Source of the DNA: Carboxydothermus hydrogenoformans Z-2901 | GTDB lineage: Bacteria > Bacillota > Z-2901 > Carboxydothermales > Carboxydothermaceae | Assembly: GCF_000012865.1 (NCBI RefSeq) | Contig: NC_007503.1 | Location: forward strand, 1,648,001-1,712,000 | DNA: 64,000 bases | Direction: 5' to 3' | In this document: piece after piece, positions 18,782-27,152 of the stretch | How positions within the stretch are numbered: position 1 is the stretch's first letter | Layout: every line of letters begins with the position of its first letter | Notes under the pieces: generated by a model | Seen by the model: the letters and a program-made list of their open reading frames with translations, nothing else | Databases searched by the model: none | Told to the model about the DNA's origin: nothing | Made by a program: the position numbers and the translations under genes

Positions 18782-19768
18782 TTACTTAATTACAGTTTTA
18801 GCAAAACTCAATCCGGTTGCATTAAGCTTAAGTCCTAACTTCTTTGCTGTACGCAGATTTACCACCAATTCCAGATTATCCGGTGTTTCTACAGGAATCT
18901 GTTCCGGTTGCTGGCCCTGGAGTACTTTGGCTACAATCCTGGCTCCCTGATACCCCTGGTTGTACATGGAAACTCCATAAGCGGCAAAATAACCCCGGTC
19001 CGCCTCCTGCTCAAAAATACCCATAACCGGAATCTTATATTGCAGAGAAAGGTTTAATAAATCCTGGGTTAAAGTTTCCAGCAAAAAACTGGATAAAGGA
19101 AGAATAGCATCAAATCCTTTTAGGGAATGTTGGTTCAATTTCGTTTTAAATTCAGCCCGTGAACTTACTGCTATGGTTTTTATTTCTATTCCCAAATCTT
19201 TTGCTGTATCTTTAACAATTTTCAAACTGGTATAACTGGGAGGTACCTTAGGGTCATAAAGAACGATAACCTTGTTCACCGACGGCAGCAACTTCTTCAA
19301 CAACTCCAGCCTTTTTCCGGCCAGCTCCGCATGATAATTATCCACCCCGGTAATTTGTCCTCCCGGTTCGATAAAGCTTTTTACCAGACCACCTTCTACC
19401 GAAGAAGCAGCTCCGATAAAAACAATGGGAGTGTCTTGATCCTTAGCTGCTCTTTTCAGGGCATCCGCTTCCACACCTCCGGTGGCGACCAGCACATCCG
19501 GCTTCTCCTGGACTAACTTTCGGGCTAAAGGCAACAGCTGTTCCCGCTCACCTTCGGCATTTAAAATAATATAGTTAATATCTTTTCCCTCGATAATCCC
19601 TAAATCCGCTAAACCTTGCTTAAGACCCACGATTTTTTCCGCCTTTATACCGCTGGCAGCTAAGATCCCTACAGTCCATTTGGCTTTCTCCGGTTGGGCA
19701 CCGACCTCGCAGCCTGCTATAAAAATTATTCCGATTATTAATCCTAAAAAGGTAATTTTTTTCACCAT
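18782..19768 (-). CDS. TrpX-type substrate-binding lipoprotein
   Basis: 328 residues, lipoprotein signal ending at IFIAGC, then an ABC_sub_bind (PF04392-like) two-lobed binding domain (GLKQGLADLGIIEGKDINY, PDVLVATGGVEADALK, IPVMGIFEQEADRGYFAAYG). No permease or ATPase gene is nearby; instead the next genes are a sensor kinase and regulator. It may therefore deliver a signal, perhaps the electron acceptor, to the kinase's external domain. Promoter not clear. Confidence 0.85.
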   Translation of the reverse strand: MVKKITFLGLIIGIIFIAGCEVGAQPEKAKWTVGILAASGIKAEKIVGLKQGLADLGIIEGKDINYIILNAEGEREQLLPLARKLVQEKPDVLVATGGVEADALKRAAKDQDTPIVFIGAASSVEGGLVKSFIEPGGQITGVDNYHAELAGKRLELLKKLLPSVNKVIVLYDPKVPPSYTSLKIVKDTAKDLGIEIKTIAVSSRAEFKTKLNQHSLKGFDAILPLSSFLLETLTQDLLNLSLQYKIPVMGIFEQEADRGYFAAYGVSMYNQGYQGARIVAKVLQGQQPEQIPVETPDNLELVVNLRTAKKLGLKLNATGLSFAKTVIK

Positions 19769-19870
19769 GCTAAAACACCTCTTTCTAACAACAGTTCTTG
19801 CTCTTATAATAGCACAGAATACGCAAAAAGGGCTGTCCCCACAGTACTACAAAACCATTAACACCTAAGA

Positions 19871-19907
19871 AAAAAAGAGGCTCCTGGTTTCCCTGAAGCC
19901 TCTTTTT
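19871..19907 (-). terminator. Terminator after the diguanylate cyclase gene
   Basis: Minus strand: AAAAAGAGGCTTCAGGG, short loop, CCAGGAGCCTCTTTTTTT. The stem resembles the hairpins at 10351 and 25656. Confidence 0.7.
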
Positions 19908-19933
19908 ATTTACAAAATCATTTAATCTTGGCC

Positions 19934-20587
19934 TTAAGTGCTTACTGTAATTAATTTCTTTTTTCCTTTGGCTAAATAAAGCGCCTCATCAGCAGTTTTA
20001 AAAAGCTGGTCTTTATCGTTTAAGTCGCTTTCCTGCATTGAAGCAATACCAATACTTACGGAAATTCTAACACGACTTTGCCCAAAAACAAAATCATAAT
20101 TTTCTATCTGGGTTTTAATGCGTTGGGCAATATTTAAAGCTTCCTGTTCTGTAGTTTCCCAAAGCACAACCGCAAATTCATCTCCACCCCAGCGCACGAT
20201 AATATCTACTTTTCTGGTAACATTTTTTAGAATCTCGGCAACCTTTTGCAATACTGTATCTCCTGCAAGGTGCCCGTAAAGGTCGTTTATATTTTTAAAA
20301 TTATCAAGGTCGAGTAAAATTAAGGAAATTGGACCTTTGGTTTTTATATTGTATAACTTCTCATTAAAATAATTTCGATTAAATAGCCCGGTAAGCGCGT
20401 CGGTATTTGCTTGAACGCTTACTTCTTTAAAAAGCAAACTAAGCCCTATGGCCCAAATTACCTGAAACATTAAAAAAAAGTTCCAGATCAAATCTCCATC
20501 CTTTTTTAAAAAATATAATATAAATGTTAAAAGCAATCCTCCGATTAATAATAAATTAAAGGCCAAGCTCTTTCTTCCCGCTCGCAC
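19934..20587 (-). CDS. Membrane diguanylate cyclase (GGDEF)
   Basis: 217 residues. Two short hydrophobic segments (~9-27 and ~33-53) are followed by one GGDEF domain with intact active site RWGGDEFAVVLW. An RKVD product-inhibition site lies five residues before GGDEF, so feedback by c-di-GMP is expected. No other sensory domain. A 32-bp repeat shared with the divergent spo0E/XRE promoter region lies ~70 bases upstream (20655-20686). Confidence 0.92.
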   Translation of the reverse strand: MRAGRKSLAFNLLLIGGLLLTFILYFLKKDGDLIWNFFLMFQVIWAIGLSLLFKEVSVQANTDALTGLFNRNYFNEKLYNIKTKGPISLILLDLDNFKNINDLYGHLAGDTVLQKVAEILKNVTRKVDIIVRWGGDEFAVVLWETTEQEALNIAQRIKTQIENYDFVFGQSRVRISVSIGIASMQESDLNDKDQLFKTADEALYLAKGKKKLITVST

Positions 20588-20654
20588 TTCCTTTTTGCCC
20601 CCAACTTAGCAAAATTACCCTCAGATATTTTTATTTTAATACATAAAAAGCTTT

Positions 20655-20686
20655 TTGCAAATAATATCTTTATGCTATTTGCCAAT
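20655..20686. promoter_or_regulatory. Putative XRE operator upstream of the diguanylate cyclase
   Basis: 32-bp repeat, 28/32 identical to 20908-20939, with TTGC(A/C)AAT at both ends and TTTATGCTA inside. It overlaps the end of the Spo0E-like gene and precedes the GGDEF gene. Operator role inferred from the repeat and the adjacent XRE regulator. Confidence 0.55.
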
Positions 20687-20863
20687 CTGCTCTTTTCCCA
20701 AAATGTCTTTTTGACTTCTGTTTTTGTTAAAATGTTCCACTATGTACTGATCTATTTTTTGACTAATTTTTAGGATAATTTCTTTATTCATGTTCATTCT
20801 GGCGGCGTTATATAAGATATTTCTGGCAACTTCAATTTTATCCACTTTACCCACCCTGCTCAC
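20675..20863 (-). CDS. Spo0E-like sporulation regulatory phosphatase
   Basis: 62 residues. The helical hairpin with the signature SQKIDQYIVEHF matches the Spo0E family motif SQxLD, whose Asp is catalytic in dephosphorylating Spo0A~P. Starts are ambiguous: GTG at 20863 has its purine-rich site too close, while GTG at 20845 has AGGGTGGG well placed and would give a 56-residue protein, typical of the family. It is divergent from the XRE regulator, with operator-like repeats between. Confidence 0.8.
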   Translation of the reverse strand: MSRVGKVDKIEVARNILYNAARMNMNKEIILKISQKIDQYIVEHFNKNRSQKDILGKEQIGK

Positions 20864-20896
20864 TCCCGATATATTTTTTTACATCATTTTACATAA

Positions 20897-20939
20897 TTTT
20901 ATGCTAATTGCCAATAATATTTTTATGCTAATTGCAAAT
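20897..20939. promoter_or_regulatory. Tandem putative operators between spo0E-like gene and XRE regulator
   Basis: TTTTATGCTAATTGCCAAT (20897-20915) is repeated as TTTTATGCTAATTGCAAAT (20921-20939), 24 bp apart. The second half of this block matches 20655-20686. The 24-bp period places copies on nearly the same DNA face. Confidence 0.6.
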
Positions 20940-20991
20940 TTTTCTTTATAAAGAATTCCGATAAAGTTATATCCACAGGGAGTGAGCAAAC

Positions 20992-21375
20992 TTGGAAATC
21001 AATACTAAAGCTATCGGGCAAAGAATTCGGGAAGAAAGGGAAAAGCTTGAGCTTTCCCGGGAAGAATTTGCCGAAATTCTCGGGCTTTCGGATTATTACG
21101 TAGGACAATTAGAACGGGGAGAGCGGCAAATGAGCCTTCCCGTCTTAGTTAACATCGCCCAGTGCTTGCATGTATCTTTAGATTACCTTATCTTTGGAAG
21201 TACCCCTTTTGAACCGTCCGGAGTTCAGGAAAATATTTCATTTTATAATTTTTTGCAAAATCTTGATCCAGAATTGCTAAGCTTGCTTTCTAAATGCTCC
21301 CATGATGAATTGGAATTGTTCAAAAAGCTTATCAAAACCATCCTCCCTTATCTGGGTAAAAAGCCGGTCCCTTAA
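20992..21375 (+). CDS. XRE-family transcriptional regulator (first)
   Basis: 127 residues: an N-terminal helix-turn-helix (IGQRIREEREKLELSREEFA, then DYYVGQLERGERQMSLPVL) of the Cro/SinR type and a ~60-residue helical C-terminus that may mediate oligomerisation. TTG start at 20992 behind AGGGAGTGAG. Divergent from a Spo0E-like gene and near a diguanylate cyclase, both with the same repeat in their control regions; a role in the motility/biofilm/sporulation decision is plausible but inferred. Confidence 0.85.
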   Translation: MEINTKAIGQRIREEREKLELSREEFAEILGLSDYYVGQLERGERQMSLPVLVNIAQCLHVSLDYLIFGSTPFEPSGVQENISFYNFLQNLDPELLSLLSKCSHDELELFKKLIKTILPYLGKKPVP

Positions 21376-21388
21376 GAGACCGGCTTTT
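21361..21388. terminator. Terminator after the XRE gene
   Basis: AAGCCGGTC and GACCGGCTT pair around CCTTAAGA, followed by TTCT; the stop codon of the regulator lies in the loop. T/A-rich flanks on both sides suggest it also ends the convergent efflux operon. Confidence 0.75.
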
Positions 21389-21392
21389 CTAC

Positions 21393-22478
21393 TTATTTTT
21401 TAATTTTAACCGTTACCGAAAGCCCCGGAATAAGCCCTTCCGGCTTTTCCAAAAGCTTAATTTTTACCGGTATCCGTTGACTTACCTTCGTAAAGCTTCC
21501 GGTAAAACTGTCAGCGGAAAAGAGGTTAAAGGTCGATTGGGTTGCCCGGCCTATAGATTCAACCTTGCCGGATAAGACTTTCCCCCCCAAAGCATCCACG
21601 TAAATTTTAACCGAAGCTCCAACCTTAACTCCGCTTATCTCTTTCTCCAGGATGTTAGCGGTAACGTAGAGGTTATTAAAGTCCGCCAGGGATACGGCAG
21701 CCTGGCCTGGAGCCAAAATTTCCCCGGGCTTTACCCAGACTTTGACTACCTCACCTTTTACCGGTGCTTTTACCTCGGTCGCATCCAGGTTTAATTTGGC
21801 AAGTTTTAAAGCTGCTTCCTGGGCTTTAACTTGAGCTTCTACCGCTTTGACGTCTTCGAGCTGGGCACCGTTTAGGGCCAGATCAAGTTTACTTTTAGCA
21901 GCTTTTACGCCGGCTTGCGCGGTATTCATTTGGGTCTTGGCCGCTAACTGCTGGTACTTTAACTGGGCAATTTGCTTTAAAAGTTCATTGGCCTGGTCTT
22001 TTACCTCCTGGGGGGTAGCTGGATTTGCCAGTAAGGGCTTTACAGCATCATATTTTTTCTGAAGGTCATCTATGTCTTTACTTAGCTGCTCGTATGATTC
22101 CTTGGCCCCATTATAGCCAGCCAGCGCTTGTTCATATAAAGCCCTGGCTGCGTTTACATCCTCAACCCTGGCTCCTTTTAACACCTTTTTTAACTGCATC
22201 TGAGCTGCACTTAATCCCGCCTGGGCCTGCTCTAACTGAGCTTTAGCTAAATCATCCTCAAATTTTACTAAAAGCTCACCTGCTTTTACCTCATCACCTT
22301 CCTGAACTTTCACTTCCTTTACTTTACCGCCGGTTTTGCCGCCAATACTGTAAATATCGGCAGTCACCTTGGCATCATCGGTAGTAACGTAATTTTTACT
22401 GTCAAGGTAAGCATAAATTCCATAACCAGCTCCTAAAAGCACAATAACCAAAACTATTGCTAAAAACTTTTTCTTCAA
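21393..22478 (-). CDS. HlyD/EmrA-type membrane fusion protein
   Basis: About 361 residues: N-terminal membrane anchor (KKKFLAIVLVIVLLGAGYG), a biotinyl-lipoyl-like half (GGKTGGKVKEVKVQEGDEVKAG), a long coiled coil rich in Ala, Gln and Lys (~70-225), the second lipoyl half and a beta-barrel. The TTG at 22478 is preferred over the GTG at 22487 because AAGGGAGG would overlap the latter. Follows the MFS exporter gene; together they form an EmrAB-like efflux pair, here in a single-membrane cell. Confidence 0.88.
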   Translation of the reverse strand: MKKKFLAIVLVIVLLGAGYGIYAYLDSKNYVTTDDAKVTADIYSIGGKTGGKVKEVKVQEGDEVKAGELLVKFEDDLAKAQLEQAQAGLSAAQMQLKKVLKGARVEDVNAARALYEQALAGYNGAKESYEQLSKDIDDLQKKYDAVKPLLANPATPQEVKDQANELLKQIAQLKYQQLAAKTQMNTAQAGVKAAKSKLDLALNGAQLEDVKAVEAQVKAQEAALKLAKLNLDATEVKAPVKGEVVKVWVKPGEILAPGQAAVSLADFNNLYVTANILEKEISGVKVGASVKIYVDALGGKVLSGKVESIGRATQSTFNLFSADSFTGSFTKVSQRIPVKIKLLEKPEGLIPGLSVTVKIKK

Positions 22479-22493
22479 TTCCGGCACCTCCCT

Positions 22494-24059
22494 TTAAAAT
22501 TCCGCCACAGGTAATTTTTCTTTTTCTTCCTGGTTTTTTCTTTCCTCTTTCAAAAAGAAAGTAAGGATAACCCCAAAAACCATAATAAAAGCCGTTACCA
22601 AGATCGCATCGGTAATCGCTTTGGCATACGCTACCTGATAAAGTCGCATAGCAATTACCCCCATAGCTCCTTTGACCGAAACAAGAGGTGAAACACCCAT
22701 AAAGCTCAAGCCACTTTTAAGGAAATTAACGGTATTCTGAAATACCGGAGAAGCCTGATTCAAGCCTTCCACCATACGGGCAGTGTGAAAAGCCACCCGT
22801 TGCTGGGTAATTGTGGTGATAATCGCCACCCCCAGAGAACTACTTACCTGACGTAAGGTATTATTGATGGCCGATGCCCTCCCCACCTGATAATTAGGCA
22901 GAGCATTCATGCCAGCAGTATTTACCGGCATCATCGAAAAACCAATCCCCATCGCCCGGATGATTAATAAAGTTTGCAACCACCAGAGTTCGGTATTAAT
23001 GTGCGTAAGAGATAGGCCATAGGAACTTATAATCGCCAGGGTTAATCCAAATAGCACTACCGGCTTTGCCCCAAAACGGTCAAAAAGACGTCCCGCAATA
23101 GGCATCACCAAACCCGAAGCCAACGCCGCCGGAAGCATAATGAGCCCCGTATCCATCGGCGGATAACCCCGCAAATTTTCAAAGAAAATAGGAAAAAGAA
23201 AAAGGCCACCAAAAAGTCCCATGGTATTAATCATGGTAATGACAAGACTCATTGCAAAGGTTGGATTTTTTAAAACGCTTAAATCCAAAAGGGGCTCCGG
23301 GCTTTTAAGTTCAAAATAAGTAAAAAGTGTCAGCGATAAAGCAGAAAGCCAGAAAAGGAACAGTATTTTGGCCGAACTCCAGCCCCAATCGGTCCCTTTA
23401 CTCAGCGCTAAAAGGAGGGCAAAAAATCCCACCGATGAGGTGATAAAACCTGGTAAATCAAAGGTAGCATGGGGCCGGCGCACCGATTCTTTTAAAAACA
23501 GAAGCGCCATGACCATGCCAAAAAGACCGATGGGAATGTTAATGGTAAAAATTAGCCGCCAGTTAAAATACTCCACTAAATAGCCGCTTAAGGTCGGACC
23601 AATGGCCGGGGCTACCATCACCGATATCCCCCAGATCCCCAACGCCATCCCCCGCTCTTCCTTGGGAAAGGTATTGAAAATAATCGTCATGGACGCAGGC
23701 ATCATCATCCCGCCGCCTATGGCCTGAACTACCCGGGCAGCAATCATCGAGTTATTGCTCCAGGCAAAACCACATAAAGCAGAGCCCAAGGTAAAGAAAA
23801 AGAGGGCAGCAATGTACAATCTTTTATAACCGTAAGTATCGCCCAGGTAGCCGGTAACGGGAATGACCACACCCATCACTAACATATAACCGGTTAAAAC
23901 CCACTGAATTTCTTCGGTACCCACCGCAAAGACCTGCATCATCTTGGGAATGGCAATATTGACGATGGAGGTGTCGAGGATAGCCATGAAAGTGCCTATA
24001 ACCACCACAAACATGGTAAGCCATTTATTTTCCCCAAAATTATGCCGCTGGTGCTCCAA
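22494..24059 (-). CDS. DHA2-family (EmrB/QacA) drug exporter
   Basis: About 521 residues with 14 predicted membrane segments. Family motifs seen are LDTSIVNIAIPKM (motif D1), GYLGDTYGYKRLY (motif A) and the motif C region GIWGISVMVAPAIGPTLSGYL. Uses the proton gradient to expel drugs. Start TTG at 24059 with GAGGGTGAGAGC before it is preferred over TTG 24083, which lies inside the regulator gene. Lies between the TrmB regulator and the fusion protein gene. Confidence 0.9.
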   Translation of the reverse strand: MEHQRHNFGENKWLTMFVVVIGTFMAILDTSIVNIAIPKMMQVFAVGTEEIQWVLTGYMLVMGVVIPVTGYLGDTYGYKRLYIAALFFFTLGSALCGFAWSNNSMIAARVVQAIGGGMMMPASMTIIFNTFPKEERGMALGIWGISVMVAPAIGPTLSGYLVEYFNWRLIFTINIPIGLFGMVMALLFLKESVRRPHATFDLPGFITSSVGFFALLLALSKGTDWGWSSAKILFLFWLSALSLTLFTYFELKSPEPLLDLSVLKNPTFAMSLVITMINTMGLFGGLFLFPIFFENLRGYPPMDTGLIMLPAALASGLVMPIAGRLFDRFGAKPVVLFGLTLAIISSYGLSLTHINTELWWLQTLLIIRAMGIGFSMMPVNTAGMNALPNYQVGRASAINNTLRQVSSSLGVAIITTITQQRVAFHTARMVEGLNQASPVFQNTVNFLKSGLSFMGVSPLVSVKGAMGVIAMRLYQVAYAKAITDAILVTAFIMVFGVILTFFLKEERKNQEEKEKLPVAEF

Positions 24060-24072
24060 GCTCTCACCCTCT

Positions 24073-24867
24073 TTACAGTTCAAGTTTTTGTTGTAGCTCC
24101 TTAATCTTTTTCCAGTAGTGTTCCTTAACCTCTGGTTCTATCTCACTGAGAAAAGCATTAAAAAGTTTGGGCAAGTCATGATGATGGAAAAAATGGTGTT
24201 CTGCTAAATGGACTACTACCGGATGCCTGGTCCATATACCAATAGTCTCATTTTCCCCTCCTTCTTCAGCTAAAAGAAGCTCATCATCATCAATAATCAG
24301 CTGAAACCCCAAGCTTCCTCTTTTTTTTAAAACCGTTTTTTCCGGTGTTAAGATTACAGGATCAAATTCCTGTAATTCTTCCCCCTTTCCAATCAATGTT
24401 AACTCGACAGCCACCTGCCTTTGCCTGGCGTTTTCCAGCAGCTCCTGGTAGGGTAAAACCATTGCCATTGAAGCCAGTAATTTAATATTTTTCGTTGCTT
24501 TCTGGAGCATTTCCCGAATTCTTCCGGCTATTTGTTCACCATTTAAATGGATTACCCTTTCTTTCGCACCTGGGGGAGTTAAGGCTTCTAAAGCTTTTTT
24601 CGCTTCGCTAATTTTTAAGGAAAACTCCTCTTTTAACCGCTCCAAATATTCCGGTGGCGGTTCAGCCAGATACTTTACCGGTTCACCTTGAATTTTCTGC
24701 ACCGCACCTTTTTCTATAAGCTTATTCAAGGTCTGGTATATCATTGACCGGGGAATCCCGGAGTTTTTGGCCACCTCGTAGCCGGTAGCTTCCCCCAAGT
24801 TTAGTAAAGCAAGGTAAGCTTTTGCCTCATACTCACTAAAGCCCAAAGCCTTTAACTTTTCTAACAA
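24073..24867 (-). CDS. TrmB-family transcriptional regulator
   Basis: 264 residues. The N-terminal winged helix (LKALGFSEYEAKAYLALLNLGEATGYEVAKNSGIPRSMIYQTLNKLIEKG) is the TrmB signature; a short coiled region and a C-terminal ligand-binding TrmB_C-like domain (phospholipase-D-like fold) follow. TTG start at 24867 behind GGAGGGAG. It is first in the operon with the exporter and fusion protein, and a perfect palindrome lies right before its ribosome site, suggesting autoregulation and control of efflux. Confidence 0.88.
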   Translation of the reverse strand: MLEKLKALGFSEYEAKAYLALLNLGEATGYEVAKNSGIPRSMIYQTLNKLIEKGAVQKIQGEPVKYLAEPPPEYLERLKEEFSLKISEAKKALEALTPPGAKERVIHLNGEQIAGRIREMLQKATKNIKLLASMAMVLPYQELLENARQRQVAVELTLIGKGEELQEFDPVILTPEKTVLKKRGSLGFQLIIDDDELLLAEEGGENETIGIWTRHPVVVHLAEHHFFHHHDLPKLFNAFLSEIEPEVKEHYWKKIKELQQKLEL

Positions 24868-24883
24868 TAAAATCTCCCTCCAT

Positions 24884-24905
24884 AGTAGTTATATGTATAA
24901 CTACT
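24884..24905. promoter_or_regulatory. Perfect 22-bp palindrome, probable TrmB operator
   Basis: AGTAGTTATA-TG-TATAACTACT: 10-bp arms, perfect. Located 17 bases before the regulator's start, so a bound protein would block transcription of the efflux operon. Confidence 0.75.
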
Positions 24906-25089
24906 TTAAAATTTTAGCTACTATTCGGAAAAAAGGCAAGAAAAATCTTGTTTCAAGTTAAAAAAACTTTCCCAGTAATTCTTGACAACTCCTTAACACT
25001 TTCCTGAAAGGTTCACAACACCTTACGGCTATTATTTAAGTAAGCTCCAAACGTGGGGCAAATACAAAAAATTTATGGAGGTAGATATC

Positions 25090-25635
25090 ATGAAAAAACA
25101 AAATTGGTTCAAAAGGTTAGCGGCAGGTTTAGTAATTGGAGGAGTTTTACTGGCAACAGTCCCCGCCACCATTTTTGCCGCTGAGACAACTACAACTACT
25201 CCTGCAGTAGTTCAAACCATGAAGGGGTACGGGGCAAGGCTTGGTCAAACTTTCGGCAGCATGCTGGATTCCATCGCTAAATTCTTGGGAATTGACACTA
25301 CTACTTTAATAACGGAACGGCAAAGCGGTAAATCCCTGGCCCAGATAGCCAAAGAAAAGGGTAAAAGCGAAACTGACCTGGTAAACTTCATCGTCAAAGA
25401 AAGAACCGCTCAATTAGAACAACTTGTCAAAGACGGGAAAATAACTCAAGCTCAAGCGGATTTAGCAAAATCCCAGATGGTTGAGCGGGTAAAAGCCAAC
25501 ATCAACAAAACCACTGTCGGAGGCAACGGTTATGGCAAGGGAAGAGGTATGGGACAAGGTAAAGGCCAGTTTAGAGGCCAGGGCCGGGGACAGGCCGGTA
25601 ACTGCATCTATACAACCCCCAGCACTACAAACTAA
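25090..25635 (+). CDS. Secreted DUF2680-like protein
   Basis: 181 residues from the ATG at 25090; an ATG at 25075 overlaps the ribosome site GGAGGT and is rejected. A signal peptide ends near FAAET; then a Thr-rich linker and a DUF2680-like helical region (FLGIDTTTLITERQSGKSLAQIAKEKGKS; DGKITQAQADLAKSQMVERV). The C-terminus is Gly/Gln/Lys-rich (GKGRGMGQGKGQFRGQGRGQ). Function unknown; such proteins are common and abundant in thermophilic Clostridia. Confidence 0.8.
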   Translation: MKKQNWFKRLAAGLVIGGVLLATVPATIFAAETTTTTPAVVQTMKGYGARLGQTFGSMLDSIAKFLGIDTTTLITERQSGKSLAQIAKEKGKSETDLVNFIVKERTAQLEQLVKDGKITQAQADLAKSQMVERVKANINKTTVGGNGYGKGRGMGQGKGQFRGQGRGQAGNCIYTTPSTTN

Positions 25636-25655
25636 ATAAAAAAGCACCTTAAAGC

Positions 25656-25687
25656 AAAGAGGCTTCTGGTTTCCCAGAAGCCTCTTT
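25656..25687. terminator. Bidirectional terminator between DUF2680 and EamA genes
   Basis: AAAGAGGCTTCTGG and CCAGAAGCCTCTTT pair around TTTC, flanked by A/T-rich runs. Confidence 0.8.
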
Positions 25688-25699
25688 AATTATTTAAAG

Positions 25700-26611
25700 T
25701 TATTTTTCTAAAGTCCGCAACTTTTCACAAGTCGCACCATCGTTAACCTGTCCGGCCCATTGGACTATATATATTCCTAAAAGAATAACCATCGTTCCAG
25801 CAATAAACTCAAAAGTTATCTTTTCTCCTAATATTGCCCAAGCAAAAAAGCTTGCCAATACCGGTTTTATAAAAAACACCATCGATCCATTCCCTGCACT
25901 AATGTTAGTTAAACCCAAAAAATACGTGTAATAGGCTAAACCTGTAACAAAAAAAGTCAAATAAGCCATTGGTAAAATTGCTTTAGGCTGAAGGGAAAAA
26001 AGTGGGTAGTGTTTTAGTAAGATTATAGGTAGTAAGAATACACTTCCCAAGATAAAGGAAAAAGAATTCATTATTACACTGTCGGTTTTTTGCGAAAACC
26101 TTTTACCCAAAACCGTGTAAAGCCCATAGGTTACCGCAGCTAAAATTAGCATCAGAATTCCATAAACATGGGAAATTCCTAATTCTAAATCTTTATAAAA
26201 GACAATTACTACCCCAACGATTCCAATAAAAAGCCCCAAGATTTTTTGGAAGTTCAATTTTTCATCCAAGATTAAATAAGCAAAAAGCACCACAAAGAGC
26301 GGATTTGAGCTAAAAATCGCCGCTGCCAAACTTGCTTTAGTCATATTAATACCTATTTGCAAAAATGACATACTTAGAACCACATTTAACAGACCAATCA
26401 AAAATGCAAACAAAAAATCACTGCCCGTAAGTTTTACATTTTTTCGCTTTATATTACTTAGAGCCACAGGCAAAAGGACAAATCCTCCAAAGAAAAATCT
26501 TAAAAAATTTAATTGAAAAGGATTAACCAGTCCTGCTAATGCTCTGCCTACTACTTCATACGTACTAAACAACACTACCGTAATTCCTAAATAAAGATAA
26601 CTTTTATTCAC
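25700..26611 (-). CDS. EamA/DMT-family transporter
   Basis: 303 residues with ten predicted membrane segments in two repeated EamA halves (LRFFFGGFVLLPVAL.. and the late ASFFAWAILGEKITFEFIAGTMVILLGIYI). The family exports or imports metabolites such as amino acids; substrate unknown. GTG start at 26611 with AGGAGG upstream. Transcribed alone, convergent with the DUF2680 gene. Confidence 0.85.
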   Translation of the reverse strand: MNKSYLYLGITVVLFSTYEVVGRALAGLVNPFQLNFLRFFFGGFVLLPVALSNIKRKNVKLTGSDFLFAFLIGLLNVVLSMSFLQIGINMTKASLAAAIFSSNPLFVVLFAYLILDEKLNFQKILGLFIGIVGVVIVFYKDLELGISHVYGILMLILAAVTYGLYTVLGKRFSQKTDSVIMNSFSFILGSVFLLPIILLKHYPLFSLQPKAILPMAYLTFFVTGLAYYTYFLGLTNISAGNGSMVFFIKPVLASFFAWAILGEKITFEFIAGTMVILLGIYIVQWAGQVNDGATCEKLRTLEK

Positions 26612-26732
26612 TGCAAATTTCCTCCTACAATTTTTACTTAAAAATAGAAATTATAATATGAAATAACATGAATTATCTTAATATTTTTTATTGTTAAAAA
26701 ACCGCCCATTAAATGCTTAACAGGTTTTATTA

Positions 26733-26880
26733 TACCATAAATAACAGTATTTGTGACTTATGGTACATAATTATATTTTTAATTTTTTGTTAAAGATAAG
26801 TAGCGATTAACAATTAACTAATCCTTTTTTCAATTGAAACTAAAAAATAAACCCTGCAAATAATAAAACCTGCAGGGTTT
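26733..26880. other. Intergenic inverted repeats between EamA and second ECF sigma gene
   Basis: TACCATAA (26733-26740) and TTATGGTA (26758-26765) form an 8-bp inverted repeat. AAACCCTGCA (26849-26858) and TGCAGGGTTT (26871-26880) form a hairpin which on the minus strand is followed by ATTTTTT, as a terminator would be. No gene is seen in 26612-27309; the rest holds only the leader described separately. Confidence 0.45.
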
Positions 26881-27152
26881 CTCAAAATTTAAAGGTTTGT
26901 AAAATATTTCCATCATTCATTTTTTCGACAAAAACATTAATTTCCTTTAACGAACAATTCTAACTTTTTAACCTGTAGGTCAGTTTTTCCGGCTTAGGTT
27001 TGCTGAAATATCTATTCTTTTTCTAACCAGCCTAACCCGATTTAACTTTCTATTAAAAATTGTTTTTATTAAAAAACTTTAATATAATTTCCATGAAAAT
27101 ACATCTGACTGAGATAGATGATGGTTTAAATTTAAAGATGAAACGTTTACAT

